Below are positions 18,100 to 27,712 of a stretch of DNA of 64,000 nt, piece by piece. Each line of letters begins with the position of its first letter. Within the stretch, counting starts at the first letter, position 1. Source of the DNA: Corynebacterium lowii (GTDB lineage: Bacteria; Actinomycetota; Actinomycetes; Mycobacteriales; Mycobacteriaceae); the NCBI RefSeq assembly GCF_001412085.1, contig NZ_LKEV01000002.1, positions 124,001-188,000 on the forward strand, given 5' to 3'. Under the pieces are notes generated by a model that worked only from the letters and a program-made list of their open reading frames with translations, was not told where the DNA came from and ran no database searches. The translations under genes and the position numbers were made by a program.

Positions 18100-19236
18100 T
18101 TACGGGAAAAGCCGCACCGGATTGACCACATCGGCCACCATAAACACCACACCCAAACTCAGCAACGCCGCGCCGATCGCATAGGTCACCGGCATGAGGC
18201 GGGTGTAATCCGCTGGCCCCGCCGGGGCCAATCCGCGCAGACGGCGCAGCCCATCGCGCACCTTCTCATAGAGCACCACCGCCACATGGCCGCCATCGAA
18301 GGGCGGCAGCGGTATCAAGTTAAAAATCGCCAGGAAGAAATTGAGGCTGGCCAGGAGCATCCAGAACATTCCCCAATAAGAACGCTCTACAAACTCCCCG
18401 CCCGCTCTCGACACCCCCACCACGCTCATCGGACTATCGGCGGCGCGCTCCGCTCCAAAGATAGAGGCCACCACCCCGGGAATCTTCGCGGGCAACTGCC
18501 CCAGGGCCTGCACGGTGGAGACCAGCAGATCCTTGGTATAAGAAGCCGTCACCCCGATAGCCTCCACCGGCCCAAAGGTGGCAATGGCATTTTCTACCGG
18601 GGCGGAGGCCACCCCAATCACGCCCTGGCCCTGCGGCCCCTCGGCCACCGGCACCTGAATCTCGCGCGTATTCCCCTGGCGCTCCACGCTCAGGGTGATG
18701 GTTTGGCCGGGACGCTGCCGAATATCAGCGGCTAACTGCCCAAAGTTCTGCGTGGCCTGCCCATCGAGGGCCACGATCCTATCGCCCGGTTCTATGCCCG
18801 CTTGCTGCGCGGTTCCCTCATTGACCTCGGCCACCACCGGGGTGTAATCGGCCTTGGGATTGGGCAGCCCGGAGAACATGGCCACGCCATAGAGAATGAG
18901 CACGCCCACGATGAGGTTCATGGTGATGCCACCCAGCAGCACCGCTATCCTCTTCCACCACGCCTTCTTATACATGGCATGTGGTTCTTCCTCCGGGGTG
19001 AGCGCGGGGTCCTGGGCCGTCATTCCCGCAATATCGCAGAAACCGCCAAAAGGTAAGGCTTTAAGCCCGTATTCCGTTTCACCCCGGCGGAAGGACCACA
19101 CCTTGGGGCCAAAACCAATGAAGTAGCGGCGCACCTTCATTCCGCAGGCGCGCGCCACGGTGAGGTGCCCCCACTCGTGCAGGGCAATGGTCACCGCGAT
19201 TCCCAGCGCAAAAAGCGCTATTCCTATCAGGCCCAT
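18100..19236 (-). CDS. rseP: RseP/Rip1-type site-2 intramembrane metalloprotease (M50)
   Basis: This 378-residue membrane protease cleaves substrates such as anti-sigma factors within the membrane. The zinc site HEWGH lies at about 20-24 in the first transmembrane helix. One PDZ domain (about 120-200; EGTAQQAGIEPGDRIVALDG) follows, then the second catalytic motif NLIPLPPFDGGH in a C-terminal membrane segment, supplying the Asp ligand. Family members in actinobacteria act in regulated proteolysis of membrane proteins and anti-sigma factors. The gene sits between dxr (42 bases upstream) and ispG (131 bases downstream) on the same strand, a conserved order. The 17969-18099 gap holds no gene that I can support. 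Confidence 0.95.
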   Translation of the reverse strand: MGLIGIALFALGIAVTIALHEWGHLTVARACGMKVRRYFIGFGPKVWSFRRGETEYGLKALPFGGFCDIAGMTAQDPALTPEEEPHAMYKKAWWKRIAVLLGGITMNLIVGVLILYGVAMFSGLPNPKADYTPVVAEVNEGTAQQAGIEPGDRIVALDGQATQNFGQLAADIRQRPGQTITLSVERQGNTREIQVPVAEGPQGQGVIGVASAPVENAIATFGPVEAIGVTASYTKDLLVSTVQALGQLPAKIPGVVASIFGAERAADSPMSVVGVSRAGGEFVERSYWGMFWMLLASLNFFLAIFNLIPLPPFDGGHVAVVLYEKVRDGLRRLRGLAPAGPADYTRLMPVTYAIGAALLSLGVVFMVADVVNPVRLFP

Positions 19237-19278
19237 CGGCTCTGTGCTCCCTTCCCCTTGTCCTCGGTGTGCTTGGTC

Positions 19279-20466
19279 TTAGCCTTGCTTAATCGTGGCC
19301 AGGAGTTCCTGTGCTCGTTGCCGCGCTTCTTTTTCCACGGCAAGCACCTCTTCTATCGTGTCTACCGTGGCAGCGGGAGCGGCCCAGGAATCGGCTTGGG
19401 CAACTACCTTCTCCACCACGTCCACGATCTGCGGAAAGCGTATTGCGCCCGCGAGGAAGTCCGCCGCGGCCTCCTCATTAGCGGCGTTATACACCGCGGG
19501 GAAGGTTCCACCGCGCCGCACGGCCTCGCGCGCCAATTCCACCGCGGGGAAGGCGGTATTATCCACCGGCTCAAAATCCCAGGAAAAGGCCTGAGAGAAG
19601 TCCAGCGGCGGCTCCGCCTCCGGCACCCGATCCGGCCAACCCAGGGCCAAGGCGATGGGCAACTTCATCGAGGGCGGGGAGGCCTGAGCGATGGTGGCAC
19701 CATCGTGGAAAGTCACCATCGAGTGAACAATGGACTGCAGATGCACGGTGACGTCGATGGCATCGGGATGCACCCCAAAGAGCAACGCGGCCTCGATGAG
19801 TTCCAAGCCCTTATTCACCAGCGTGGCGGAGTTGAGCGTGTTCATCTGCCCCATCGACCAGGTGGGGTGCGCCGCCGCCTGCTGCGGGCTAACCTCCCAC
19901 ATCTCTTCTCGGGTGCGGCCCCGGAATGGCCCGCCAGAGGCCGTGAGCACCAGCCGCGCCACCTCCTGTTCCCGCCCCGATCGCAGGCACTGCGCCATCG
20001 CGGAATGTTCGGAATCCACAGGAACGAGCTGGCCGGGTGCCGCGGCCTTCAACACCAATTGGCCGCCGGCCACCAAAGATTCCTTATTGGCTAAGGCCAA
20101 GCGAGCCCCGGAACGCAGGGCGGCCATCGTGGCGGCCAGGCCCATCGAACCCACCAGGGCGTTGAGCACCACGTCCATACCCTTCTCCGCAGCCAGGGCC
20201 TCCACAAGGTCGCGGGCGGCGTCGGCACCGCTTATCACGGTGGCCCCCAGGGCCTCAGAGACCTCGCAGGCGGCCTGTTCATCGGCCACCGCCACGCGCT
20301 GCGCGGGTAATCCGAGGCTGCGTGCCTGGGTAACAATCTGCTGCGGGGCAGACCCACCAGCGGCGATGCCCACCACCTCAAAGAGATCGGGATTATCCGC
20401 GATCACTTCAAGGGCCTGGGTGCCAATGGAGCCGGTGGAGCCGAGAATAATGATGCGCTGTACCAC
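19279..20466 (-). CDS. dxr: 1-deoxy-D-xylulose-5-phosphate reductoisomerase
   Basis: Dxr carries out the first committed step of the methylerythritol phosphate isoprenoid pathway, using NADPH and a divalent metal; it is the target of fosmidomycin. The 395-residue protein has the N-terminal NADPH loop [16 protein letters not shown] (about 7-22). Other family stretches are [33 protein letters not shown], the metal/substrate motif [13 protein letters not shown] and the loop ASGGPFRG. The start is GTG 20466. It is divergent from the DUF2631 gene across a 172-base gap and is followed by rseP and ispG. The gap contains no further gene that I can support. Confidence 0.97.
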   Translation of the reverse strand: MVQRIIILGSTGSIGTQALEVIADNPDLFEVVGIAAGGSAPQQIVTQARSLGLPAQRVAVADEQAACEVSEALGATVISGADAARDLVEALAAEKGMDVVLNALVGSMGLAATMAALRSGARLALANKESLVAGGQLVLKAAAPGQLVPVDSEHSAMAQCLRSGREQEVARLVLTASGGPFRGRTREEMWEVSPQQAAAHPTWSMGQMNTLNSATLVNKGLELIEAALLFGVHPDAIDVTVHLQSIVHSMVTFHDGATIAQASPPSMKLPIALALGWPDRVPEAEPPLDFSQAFSWDFEPVDNTAFPAVELAREAVRRGGTFPAVYNAANEEAAADFLAGAIRFPQIVDVVEKVVAQADSWAAPAATVDTIEEVLAVEKEARQRAQELLATIKQG

Positions 20467-20638
20467 GGCACCTATTGTTCACCATCGCCGTGGCGACTCA
20501 TCCCCAGGGGGCAACCAAAAGATGGATTTCAGTGATCTACCAGGGGTGGAGTTCCGCCGCGAGTTCTTCCTGCCCTGCGCCTGTGGCACAATAACAGGCA
20601 GCACTTAAGCCCGCAGTATGTCTATAAGGAGAGATAAC

Positions 20639-21064
20639 GTGGCTGGTTCCCACCACATCGAGCCTGAGATTCATCATGGCGTATCCACTTTGGATGAGCC
20701 CTCGGCCGCCTGGGGCTGGCACGACATCGGATTTCGTGCCACGCAGCTCTCCGGTTGGATCTGCGTCATCATCCTGCTGGGCTACAACTTCGGTAACCAC
20801 AAGGGCCACGTGGAGACCATCTGGCTGTTCACCCTGGCCGCCCTCATCGCCGTGGGATTGCTCTTTCACGCTTTCCGCCCCAAGCTCAGCCAGGTGCGCA
20901 CGCTGAGCTCCCACAACAAGCCTGTGGGCCACAAGGAGCCCGAGTGGGCTTACCTTCAGGCCACCCTGCAAGGCCCCTACGCCGAGCTCAGCGATAGCGA
21001 GTTGCGCGCTCTCAACATTGAGCCCTCCCGCGTGGAGAACCTGCGTTCTCTGCCGCAGCGCTAA
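20639..21064 (+). CDS. DUF2631 domain-containing membrane protein
   Basis: This 141-residue protein of unknown function matches the actinobacterial DUF2631 type by its short soluble N-terminus (SHHIEPEIHHGVSTLDEPSA), then two close hydrophobic segments (about 38-55 and 65-80) and a polar C-terminus. The preferred start is GTG 20639 with AAGGAG seven bases upstream; the upstream in-frame ATG at 20618 has no ribosome site. It is a single gene, divergent from dxr and closed by two hairpin terminators. No catalytic motif is visible. Confidence 0.85.
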   Translation: MAGSHHIEPEIHHGVSTLDEPSAAWGWHDIGFRATQLSGWICVIILLGYNFGNHKGHVETIWLFTLAALIAVGLLFHAFRPKLSQVRTLSSHNKPVGHKEPEWAYLQATLQGPYAELSDSELRALNIEPSRVENLRSLPQR

Positions 21065-21114
21065 ACTGACGGGACCGTCAAACTACGGAATCGCTAAAAC
21101 TACCCGCAGTATTC

Positions 21115-21143
21115 AAACCGCCGCAGCGCTAAAAGCGGTTTTT
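21115..21143 (+). terminator. Intrinsic terminator after the DUF2631 gene
   Basis: AAACCGC (21115-21121) pairs with GCGGTTT (21135-21141) and is followed by a T-run (GGTTTTTC). It lies about 50 bases after the DUF2631 stop and precedes a second, stronger hairpin. Confidence 0.6.
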
Positions 21144-21151
21144 CTACAAAA

Positions 21152-21186
21152 TAAAGGAGCCGGGCATGACGCCCGGCTCCTTTATT
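21152..21186. terminator. Bidirectional intrinsic terminator
   Basis: GGAGCCGGGC and GCCCGGCTCC form a perfect 10-bp stem around a five-base loop (21156-21180), flanked by AAA on one side and TTTATT on the other. It separates the convergent DUF2631 gene and the ABC permease gene and can act in both directions. Confidence 0.85.
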
Positions 21187-21203
21187 CGTGCACTACTGAG
21201 CAG

Positions 21204-22790
21204 TTAATTCACCCAAGAACGCACCTTGTTATATATCTCCGGCCAGGTATCCTCCAACTTCGCCGTGGTCTGGCGGATGATAAAGAGATAGCAAACCAGC
21301 GGGATAGCCACGCACACCAGCCCACCCAACGCCATGAGCCATATCTGTTTATCCTGGCTCCACCCCAGCGCCATAAGCACGATTCCGGGAATCAGGGGCA
21401 ACCAGCCCAGGAAGAGAAAGGCAAAAGAACTCACCATCGCAGAGGAAGAATAACCCGAACGATCCGACCACGGATTCGTGCCCGGCTTCGAGGCAGCAAA
21501 GGGGTTATTCACGGTGAGCCACAAGCCCATCCCCGCAGCGCTGAGCACCAAACCCAGGCCCGCCAACACCACCAGGGTGGTCACTCCCCGATCCGGCATG
21601 AAGATGAAGAGGATCAAGGAATACACCAGGAAAACAACGGCGGGAATCAACATGGAACCAGCGTGACGGGCAAGCAACAGGGTACGCGGCGGTATTCCAC
21701 TCATAATGTGCAGCCACCCGCCGGGACCATCAAAGCCGAAGTCATTATTAGCCATGCCCGTCAAGATCAGGCACAGAATAGCCAAGCCCATGTAAGCCGA
21801 AAAGGAAGTTTGAGTGAGGCCCTGGTAGAGGAAGAAAATCGAAAATACCGGCAGCATAAAAAGCAGACTCTTCATGCGGCTATCTCGCCCCAGATACCGC
21901 ACCGCGCGGGAAAACACCGCCGCACCGGGGCTATATCGCAATCCCGGCAGCACAATCTGCGGGAAAACATCTTCCGCGCGCTTCTTCTTTTTCTTCTGGC
22001 GTTGCTTGCCCACGTGCATCTGCGGCTCTTCCAAATCCTGCGCCACCCCACGCAGCCACAGCCACAGCACCGCGCCCAGGGTCAGCAGCGCTATCGCCGC
22101 CTGCACAGCGGCAATGCCCCACTGCCCGCTTATCGACGCCCCGATGGCCCCGCCCACAGCACCCAGGGGTGTCCAGGCCAAAACCCGGCCGAGGGTATCC
22201 ACGGGAATCTGTATATCGCCACCGGAAAACATAGAGAAAGCAAGAACCAAGGCGATAAAGAACACACCACCCAGCACCGCCATGCGATCCTTACCCATCG
22301 CCCCACGGCCTATTTGACGGTTAAGAACGCTACCGCCCACCACCGTGGTGCAAAGGGAGGCCACCAACAGGGGCACAGCGATCACGGCTACTGCTACAGA
22401 ACCCGCGGCCGTTATCACGAGCAACCCCGTGAGCGCGGTGCACAATACCGCCAGAATAGAGCGGCTTTGGAGGAATATCACCCACCACAGCCCCGAGCGC
22501 AATTCCTGGGGAGATACCGGGAAGAGAGCCATATCGCGGGCAGTCACCTGCTGCTCACCGGAGGGCATCATCGCCTCAATCAACACGTAAGCGAACATGC
22601 CCAGGGAGATAAACAGCGGAATATAGAATGTTTCCCTCTCCTGAATGAAGAAGAACATGACGAGCCCTGTGGAAAGCATGCCCATGAGGGCGTAGAGGAT
22701 CACCATAATCATCATGATGAGAATGGCGGGATTAGCCCGAATGGTGCGCCACCACAAGGTCGTTTGAAGTTTTAAGAGCGTGCGCGTCAT
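21204..22790 (-). CDS. ABC transporter permease (large multi-span membrane subunit)
   Basis: This 528-residue membrane protein is the permease partner of the ATPase gene 22787-23566; its ATG overlaps the ATPase stop (ATGA), so translation is coupled. About 12 hydrophobic segments are spread along it, with polar loops around residues 255-290 (KQRQKKKKKRAEDVF). There is no periplasmic binding protein gene, so the system is probably an exporter. The substrate is unknown. A 5' extension of the open frame overlaps the ATPase gene and is rejected as non-coding. A bidirectional terminator follows. Confidence 0.88.
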   Translation of the reverse strand: MTRTLLKLQTTLWWRTIRANPAILIMMIMVILYALMGMLSTGLVMFFFIQERETFYIPLFISLGMFAYVLIEAMMPSGEQQVTARDMALFPVSPQELRSGLWWVIFLQSRSILAVLCTALTGLLVITAAGSVAVAVIAVPLLVASLCTTVVGGSVLNRQIGRGAMGKDRMAVLGGVFFIALVLAFSMFSGGDIQIPVDTLGRVLAWTPLGAVGGAIGASISGQWGIAAVQAAIALLTLGAVLWLWLRGVAQDLEEPQMHVGKQRQKKKKKRAEDVFPQIVLPGLRYSPGAAVFSRAVRYLGRDSRMKSLLFMLPVFSIFFLYQGLTQTSFSAYMGLAILCLILTGMANNDFGFDGPGGWLHIMSGIPPRTLLLARHAGSMLIPAVVFLVYSLILFIFMPDRGVTTLVVLAGLGLVLSAAGMGLWLTVNNPFAASKPGTNPWSDRSGYSSSAMVSSFAFLFLGWLPLIPGIVLMALGWSQDKQIWLMALGGLVCVAIPLVCYLFIIRQTTAKLEDTWPEIYNKVRSWVN

Positions 22791-23566
22791 TGCTGCGAAC
22801 CTCCCAACCAAGTCAGGGAATCCCCGCTGGCGGCACCGCCCACGGCGTCCACAAAGACGTCGCTCAGCGAACGCCCACCGCGAACCTCCTCCACGCTTCC
22901 GGATACCTGCACCTGGCCCTGGTTGATGATGGCCACGTGGCTGCACAGCCCTTCCACCAGCTCCATCACGTGCGAGCTAATCACCACCGTGCCCCCGGAG
23001 GCGGCATAACTGCGCAGGAGATTCTGAATGGTGCGGCCCGATACCGGGTCCACGGCCTCCAACGGCTCATCCAAGATGAGCACCTCGGGGTTGTGGAGCA
23101 GGGCCAGGGCCAGCAGAATCTTCTTGGTCATGCCCGCGGAGTAATCCACCACGCGCTTATCCCCCGCCTCTTCTAGGCCCAGGGCGGCAAGAAGTTCCCG
23201 GCTGCGCTCCTCAACTACGGCCACCTCCATGCCGCGCAGGGCACCCACGTAGCTGAGCAATTCCGGCCCGCTCAGGCGATCAAAAACGGGCACGCCATCG
23301 GCCAAAAGGCCCATAGCACGCTTGACTTCCAGGGGTTGCTCCCACGTGTCGTAACCCGCCACCCATGTGTGTCCACGATCGGGGCGCAAAAGACCCGCGA
23401 CCATAGAGATCATCGTGGTTTTTCCGGCACCGTTGGGCCCTACAATGCCGTAAATAGCGCCTCGGGGAATATCTAAATCAATCTGATTAACGGCAACGGT
23501 CCCGTTAAAGGCTTTACATAAACCGCGCACGGCCACGGCCTGCGCGGTGGGTTCGCCCTGAAGCAT
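22787..23566 (-). CDS. ABC transporter ATP-binding protein
   Basis: This is the nucleotide-binding subunit of a two-gene ABC exporter. The 259-residue protein has Walker A GPNGAGKTT (about 43-51), the signature-like YSAGMTKKILLALALL (about 137-152), Walker B VLILDEPLEAVD and the switch His in VISSHVMELVEG. The unusual ATP-loop LEAVDP, where many have LDPxG, is still compatible with activity. ATG 23566 is chosen, with AAAGGA ten bases upstream; GTG 23575 is also possible but is too close to that site. The gene precedes its permease with a 4-base overlap. Confidence 0.9.
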   Translation of the reverse strand: MLQGEPTAQAVAVRGLCKAFNGTVAVNQIDLDIPRGAIYGIVGPNGAGKTTMISMVAGLLRPDRGHTWVAGYDTWEQPLEVKRAMGLLADGVPVFDRLSGPELLSYVGALRGMEVAVVEERSRELLAALGLEEAGDKRVVDYSAGMTKKILLALALLHNPEVLILDEPLEAVDPVSGRTIQNLLRSYAASGGTVVISSHVMELVEGLCSHVAIINQGQVQVSGSVEEVRGGRSLSDVFVDAVGGAASGDSLTWLGGSQQ

Positions 23567-23649
23567 GAGGGGCACATCCTTTCCCTAGAAAGTTATGGTG
23601 CCCTTCATATTAAAATTGCAAGGTAAACAAAAGGTTAAGGCGAACGTAA

Positions 23650-24771
23650 TTAGGCCGAGGCTTCGCGCTCCTCTGCCGCCAATTGCCCGCAGGCCGCCGC
23701 GATCTCCGAGCCCTTGGTATCGCGCACCGTGCACGGCACTCCCTGGGCAATCACCCGGCGCACAAACTCATTTTGCCGTTCCTTCGGGGAGGCATCCCAT
23801 TCCGAACCGGGAGTGGGATTCAGCGGAATCACATTTACGTGCACCTTCGATCCCAGGGCCGCATGGAGCTTTTTGCCCAGCATATCGGCGCGCCAATCCT
23901 GGTCATTCTTATCCCTAATCAGCGCATATTCCACGGATACGCGGCGGCCGGATTTATCCGCGTAATAACGCGCGGCATCCAGAACCTCCGCCACGGGCCA
24001 GCGGTTATTCACCGGAACCAGGGTATCGCGCAGTTCATCGTCGGGGGTATGCAGGGAGATAGCCAGGGTGACGGACATATCCTCGTCCGCGAGTTTCCTA
24101 ATGGCTGGGGCCAATCCCACCGTAGAAACGGTGACATTACGCTGCGAAATACCAAAACCCTCCGGCACGGGGCTAGTGATCTGGCGCACGGCAGAAACCA
24201 CGCGCTTATAATTCGCCAGCGGCTCCCCCATGCCCATGAACACGACGTTGGAAAGCCGCCCGCCCTCCGCCTCCATCGTGGCGGCGGCATTGCGCACCTG
24301 ATCCACAATCTCTCCGGTGGAAAGGTTGCGATCCAAACCACCCTGGCCCGTGGCGCAGAAGGGGCAGTTCATGCCGCAGCCCGCCTGGGAGGAGATACAC
24401 AAGGTGGCGCGGTCCGGGTAACGCATGAGCACCGATTCCAGCAGGGTGCCATCGTGCAGCCGCCACAGCGTCTTTTGGGTCTCCCCCTCGTCCGTGGCCG
24501 TCTCATTCACCGGGCGCATCAGCGGCGGAAAAAGCGCCTCGCGCACCTTCTCCCGAGCCTGGGCGGGCAGGTCCGTCATTGTGCTGGGGTCGGCCTCATA
24601 GCGCCCGTAATAGTGCCGCGCAATCTGATTAGCTCGGAAGCGCGGCAGACCGAGGTCAGTAATTGCCGCGACGCGCGCCTCGGCGTCGAGATCTGCAAAA
24701 TGCTTGGGGGGCATACCGCGCTTGGGCGCAGCAAATTGGAGCTTGATTGGTTCAGCCATGATGGGCACCAT
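23650..24771 (-). CDS. rlmN: Dual-specificity 23S rRNA/tRNA adenine C2-methyltransferase
   Basis: RlmN is a radical SAM enzyme that methylates C2 of A2503 in 23S rRNA and A37 in some tRNAs. In this 373-residue protein the radical SAM cysteines are in [16 protein letters not shown] (about 129-144). The nearby GMGEPLANY motif and the late [12 protein letters not shown] and [15 protein letters not shown] segments are family hallmarks. The methyl-carrying Cys lies in AACGQL near the C-terminus. The start is ATG 24771 with GAGG seven bases upstream; the internal ATG 24759 is less well placed. It is divergent from the LapA-like gene. Confidence 0.96.
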   Translation of the reverse strand: MVPIMAEPIKLQFAAPKRGMPPKHFADLDAEARVAAITDLGLPRFRANQIARHYYGRYEADPSTMTDLPAQAREKVREALFPPLMRPVNETATDEGETQKTLWRLHDGTLLESVLMRYPDRATLCISSQAGCGMNCPFCATGQGGLDRNLSTGEIVDQVRNAAATMEAEGGRLSNVVFMGMGEPLANYKRVVSAVRQITSPVPEGFGISQRNVTVSTVGLAPAIRKLADEDMSVTLAISLHTPDDELRDTLVPVNNRWPVAEVLDAARYYADKSGRRVSVEYALIRDKNDQDWRADMLGKKLHAALGSKVHVNVIPLNPTPGSEWDASPKERQNEFVRRVIAQGVPCTVRDTKGSEIAAACGQLAAEEREASA

Positions 24772-24853
24772 TGTTCCACCTCTTTGGCGGTGAATCTAAT
24801 CCTGCGCACCCCGGTGTAGCCTCCCACCCACTCGGCACGATTGAATAGAGGGC

Positions 24854-25228
24854 ATGGCTACCGATAAAGAAAGCACGCCCACCTACGATACTGCTGCCGA
24901 CGCCCCCACCGCTGCTCCCGCTTCAGCCCCCGAGGTCGCAGAAATGCAGGGCTCCCCTGCCAAAACCTCCCCCGCCAAGCCCCAGCGCACCTTTGCCGCT
25001 ACCACCTGGGCCGCCCTCATCATCGGCGCGCTGCTGCTGATTGTGTTGCTGGTCTTTATCATGCAAAACCAGCAATCCGTGGAACTTACCCTCTTTGCGT
25101 GGTCCTTTAGCTTCCCCGCCGGGGTGGGATTCCTTCTCGCCGCCATCGCCGGGGCACTCATCATGGCCCTCGTGGGTGGCGTGCGCATGATGGAGCTGCG
25201 CCGCCTGGCCAAGAAAAACTCCCGCTAG
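24854..25228 (+). CDS. LapA-domain (DUF1049) small membrane protein
   Basis: This 124-residue protein has a Pro/Ala/Thr-rich, probably disordered, N-terminus (about 1-50). Two transmembrane helices follow (about 53-73 and 85-108), joined by the LapA signature MQNQQSVELTLFAWSFSFP, and a short basic tail. In proteobacteria LapA helps with lipopolysaccharide assembly, but actinobacterial members have no known role. Its stop overlaps the 3' end of convergent cdsA by four bases. Confidence 0.85.
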   Translation: MATDKESTPTYDTAADAPTAAPASAPEVAEMQGSPAKTSPAKPQRTFAATTWAALIIGALLLIVLLVFIMQNQQSVELTLFAWSFSFPAGVGFLLAAIAGALIMALVGGVRMMELRRLAKKNSR

Positions 25229-26106
25229 GTGAGCAATCCCCTGGTGACCAGGCTGAGCAACAGCCAGGTCACCATCGCCGCCGGGAGCAAACCGTCGAGG
25301 CGATCCATCATGCCACCGTGCCCCGGCAACATTCCGGACATATCCTTAATCCCCAGGTCTCGCTTGAACTGCGATTCCACCAAGTCACCCAACGTGGCGC
25401 AAACCGCCATGAGCAGGCCCATCGCTAGGCCGAGCCACCACGGGTGACCCAATAAAAACACCACGCACAGCACGCCGATGGTTGCACCGCCTATCAGCGA
25501 ACCGGCGAAGCCCTCCCAGGACTTCTTGGGGCTCACGGCCGGCGCCATCGGATGAGAACCGAAGAATACCCCCGCGATATAGCCACCCGTATCCGAGGCC
25601 ACCACGCAGGCCACGAAGGTGATAATGAACATCGGACCGGTGGCAAAATCCGATTCCAGGTGCGAGATGAGTGCCGCAAAGGAACCGAACATCGGTATCC
25701 ACGTGAGTACAAAGAGTGATATTGCTACATCGCGCACGTAATTGCGGGCCCGCACGCTATCTACCTGGACAAAGAGTCTGCCGTACATCACCACCAGGGC
25801 CACGGCCACATAGGCCGCCGCCATACCGCCCACCCCCAGGGGCCAGGTGAGCCAGATCAAAAACTGTCCCCCCACCACCAGCACCGGGCGGCTAATCACA
25901 TAATCGGCCTCTTTTAGGCGGGTACTGACCTCCCAGGTGGCTAGGCCCACGGCCAGGCTCACCAGGAGATACCAGCCGAAGGGACCCGCCAGCACCGCAG
26001 CTATCACCAGTGCGCCCAGCGCCACCCCCACGCCCACCGCGACGGGTAAGTTACGCCCCGCGCTATTTTTAGGTTTAAAGCGCTCAGCGCTGCGAGTACC
26101 GATCAC
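25225..26106 (-). CDS. cdsA: Phosphatidate cytidylyltransferase
   Basis: CdsA makes CDP-diacylglycerol from phosphatidic acid and CTP, the branch-point precursor for phosphatidylinositol, phosphatidylglycerol and cardiolipin. The 293-residue protein has about eight membrane helices. The family signature lies near the C-terminus (SQFKRDLGIKDMSGMLPGHG, about 247-266, then GMMDRLDG). VVASDTGGYIAGVFFGSHP and SPKKSWEGFAGSL are the central motif. It starts at ATG 26106 and lies 36 bases downstream of frr on the same strand, so it probably ends the pyrH-frr-cdsA run. Confidence 0.96.
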   Translation of the reverse strand: MIGTRSAERFKPKNSAGRNLPVAVGVGVALGALVIAAVLAGPFGWYLLVSLAVGLATWEVSTRLKEADYVISRPVLVVGGQFLIWLTWPLGVGGMAAAYVAVALVVMYGRLFVQVDSVRARNYVRDVAISLFVLTWIPMFGSFAALISHLESDFATGPMFIITFVACVVASDTGGYIAGVFFGSHPMAPAVSPKKSWEGFAGSLIGGATIGVLCVVFLLGHPWWLGLAMGLLMAVCATLGDLVESQFKRDLGIKDMSGMLPGHGGMMDRLDGLLPAAMVTWLLLSLVTRGLLT

Positions 26107-26142
26107 GATGATGCTCCTTTCGGCTAACGGTGCAGAACCTCT

Positions 26143-26700
26143 TTAAACCTCCATCAGTTCCGCTTCCTTGTTGGCCACCACCTCATCCACCTTGGATACG
26201 TATTCCTGGGTGGTCTTATCCAATTCCTTCTCGGCGGCGATCACCTCGTCCTCGCCAGCGTCGCCATCCTTTTGCAGCTTCTTGAGCTGTTCCATTCCCT
26301 TACGGCGCACATTGCGGATAGCAATTTTGCCGTCCTCTCCCTTGGACTTGGCCAGCTTCACCATTTCTTTGCGGCGCTCCTCGGTGAGCTGAGGCACGGT
26401 CACGCGCAGCACGTGGCCATCATTCGTGGGGTTAACGCCGAGGTCGGAGTTGCGGATAGCGTCCTCGATCTCCCCCATGATGGAGGGCTCATAGGGTTTG
26501 ACCAGAAGCATGCGCGGCTCCGGGACGGAGATGGAGGCCATCTGGGTAATCGGGGTGGGCACCCCGTAGTACTCCGCGATAACTCCGTTGAACATGGAGG
26601 GGTTCGCGCGGCCGGTGCGAATGGTGGTGAGGTCCTCGCGGGTGTGCTCCACGGTATTGCCCATGCGCTCTTCGGCTTCCATCAAAATCTCATCAATCAT
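26143..26700 (-). CDS. frr: Ribosome recycling factor
   Basis: RRF splits post-termination ribosomes together with EF-G. The 185-residue length is exact for the family. The N-terminus ([20 protein letters not shown]), [15 protein letters not shown] (about 27-41), [19 protein letters not shown] and [14 protein letters not shown] are all diagnostic. It starts at ATG 26700. The order pyrH-frr-cdsA is typical of bacteria. Confidence 0.98.
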   Translation of the reverse strand: MIDEILMEAEERMGNTVEHTREDLTTIRTGRANPSMFNGVIAEYYGVPTPITQMASISVPEPRMLLVKPYEPSIMGEIEDAIRNSDLGVNPTNDGHVLRVTVPQLTEERRKEMVKLAKSKGEDGKIAIRNVRRKGMEQLKKLQKDGDAGEDEVIAAEKELDKTTQEYVSKVDEVVANKEAELMEV

Positions 26701-26736
26701 GGTTTGCTCCGCTCTCTTTGTGCTTTTGTTTTGTCA

Positions 26737-26761
26737 GGCCTCATGGCCACTCCATGAGGCC
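26737..26761. repeat. 10-bp inverted repeat between pyrH and frr
   Basis: GGCCTCATGG (26737-26746) and CCATGAGGCC (26752-26761) form a perfect 10-bp hairpin with a five-base loop in the 91-base gap between pyrH and frr. On the minus strand A-rich rather than T-rich sequence follows, so it is not a standard terminator. It could tune frr expression or stabilise the pyrH 3' end. Confidence 0.6.
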
Positions 26762-26791
26762 CTAATCTATCAGGTTTTGCCCCGTGAACTT

Positions 26792-27526
26792 CTAGGACTT
26801 CACCAGCGTGCCGATGCGCTCACCGGCCACTGCGCGTGCGATATTGCCCTCGGTTAGCAGGTTGAACACCAAAATCGGCATATCGTTATCCATGCACAGG
26901 CTAAACGCCGTGGCATCGGCCACCTTGAGGTTCTTCTCAATCACCTCGCGGGGGGTGATCTCGTCGTACAGCGTTGCCTCCGGGTTGGTGCGGGGGTCGT
27001 CGGAATACACCCCATCGACGGCCTTGGCCATGAGCAGTACCTCGCAGCCGATCTCCAAAGCACGCTGTGCGGCCGTGGTATCGGTGGAGAAGTACGGCAT
27101 GCCCATGCCCGCACCAAAGATCACCACGCGGCCTTTTTCCAGGTGGCGCGAGGCACGCAGCGGCAGATACGGCTCCGATATTTGCGCCATATTGATAGCC
27201 GTTTGCACGCGGCACTCCACCCCCTCTTGGAGCAGGAAATCCTGCAAGGCCAAGCAGTTCATCACGGTACCCAGCATGCCCATGTAATCAGAGCGCGCCC
27301 TGTCCATGCCGCGCTGCTGCAATTGCGCGCCGCGGAAGAAATTACCGCCACCGATCACCACGGCGATCTCCGCTCCGGTGCTGGCCACCTCCGCGATCTG
27401 GCGGGCCACGTTCTCCACCACATCGGGATCAATGCCCACTTGCCCCCCACCGAACATCTCTCCACCGAGTTTCAGCATGACGCGGCGGTATCCTTCGCTT
27501 CTGGCGCTATCCTGCGGAGAGGTCAC
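26792..27526 (-). CDS. pyrH: UMP kinase
   Basis: PyrH phosphorylates UMP to UDP and is the hexameric, GTP-regulated amino-acid-kinase-fold enzyme of bacteria. In 244 residues it shows [12 protein letters not shown] (about 16-27), the glycine-rich [15 protein letters not shown] (about 54-68), [16 protein letters not shown] and the UMP-binding stretch [34 protein letters not shown] is the C-terminal nucleotide-site motif. It starts at ATG 27526 and lies upstream of frr, after a hairpin terminator that separates it from tsf. Confidence 0.98.
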   Translation of the reverse strand: MTSPQDSARSEGYRRVMLKLGGEMFGGGQVGIDPDVVENVARQIAEVASTGAEIAVVIGGGNFFRGAQLQQRGMDRARSDYMGMLGTVMNCLALQDFLLQEGVECRVQTAINMAQISEPYLPLRASRHLEKGRVVIFGAGMGMPYFSTDTTAAQRALEIGCEVLLMAKAVDGVYSDDPRTNPEATLYDEITPREVIEKNLKVADATAFSLCMDNDMPILVFNLLTEGNIARAVAGERIGTLVKS

Positions 27527-27660
27527 CGGGAGACTCCTTCTTAAATGTATGCGGCTGGCTTATCCCTGGACATTCTACCGTGCCACACTCCCCAGCCCCG
27601 GCTGCGGCACTCGCTCATTTACGCCTCACCCAAACGCGAATTATCCCCAGCCACGAGCAA

Positions 27661-27693
27661 AGGCCCGCGCGGATCACTCGATCACGCGCGGGC
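27661..27693. terminator. GC-rich hairpin terminator after tsf
   Basis: A 10-bp stem (GGCCCGCGCG with CGCGCGGGCC) around a 13-base loop lies about 20 bases past the tsf stop. On the minus strand it is followed by TTTGCTC. It separates rpsB-tsf from pyrH-frr-cdsA. Confidence 0.75.
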
Positions 27694-27712
27694 CTCTAGG
27701 AACCAAGCAGAA

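Noticed and set aside
21018..22775. 585-codon open frame on the plus strand opposite the ABC permease
   Set aside because: It is antisense to a clear membrane permease, with His/Gln/Arg-rich composition typical of a shadow.
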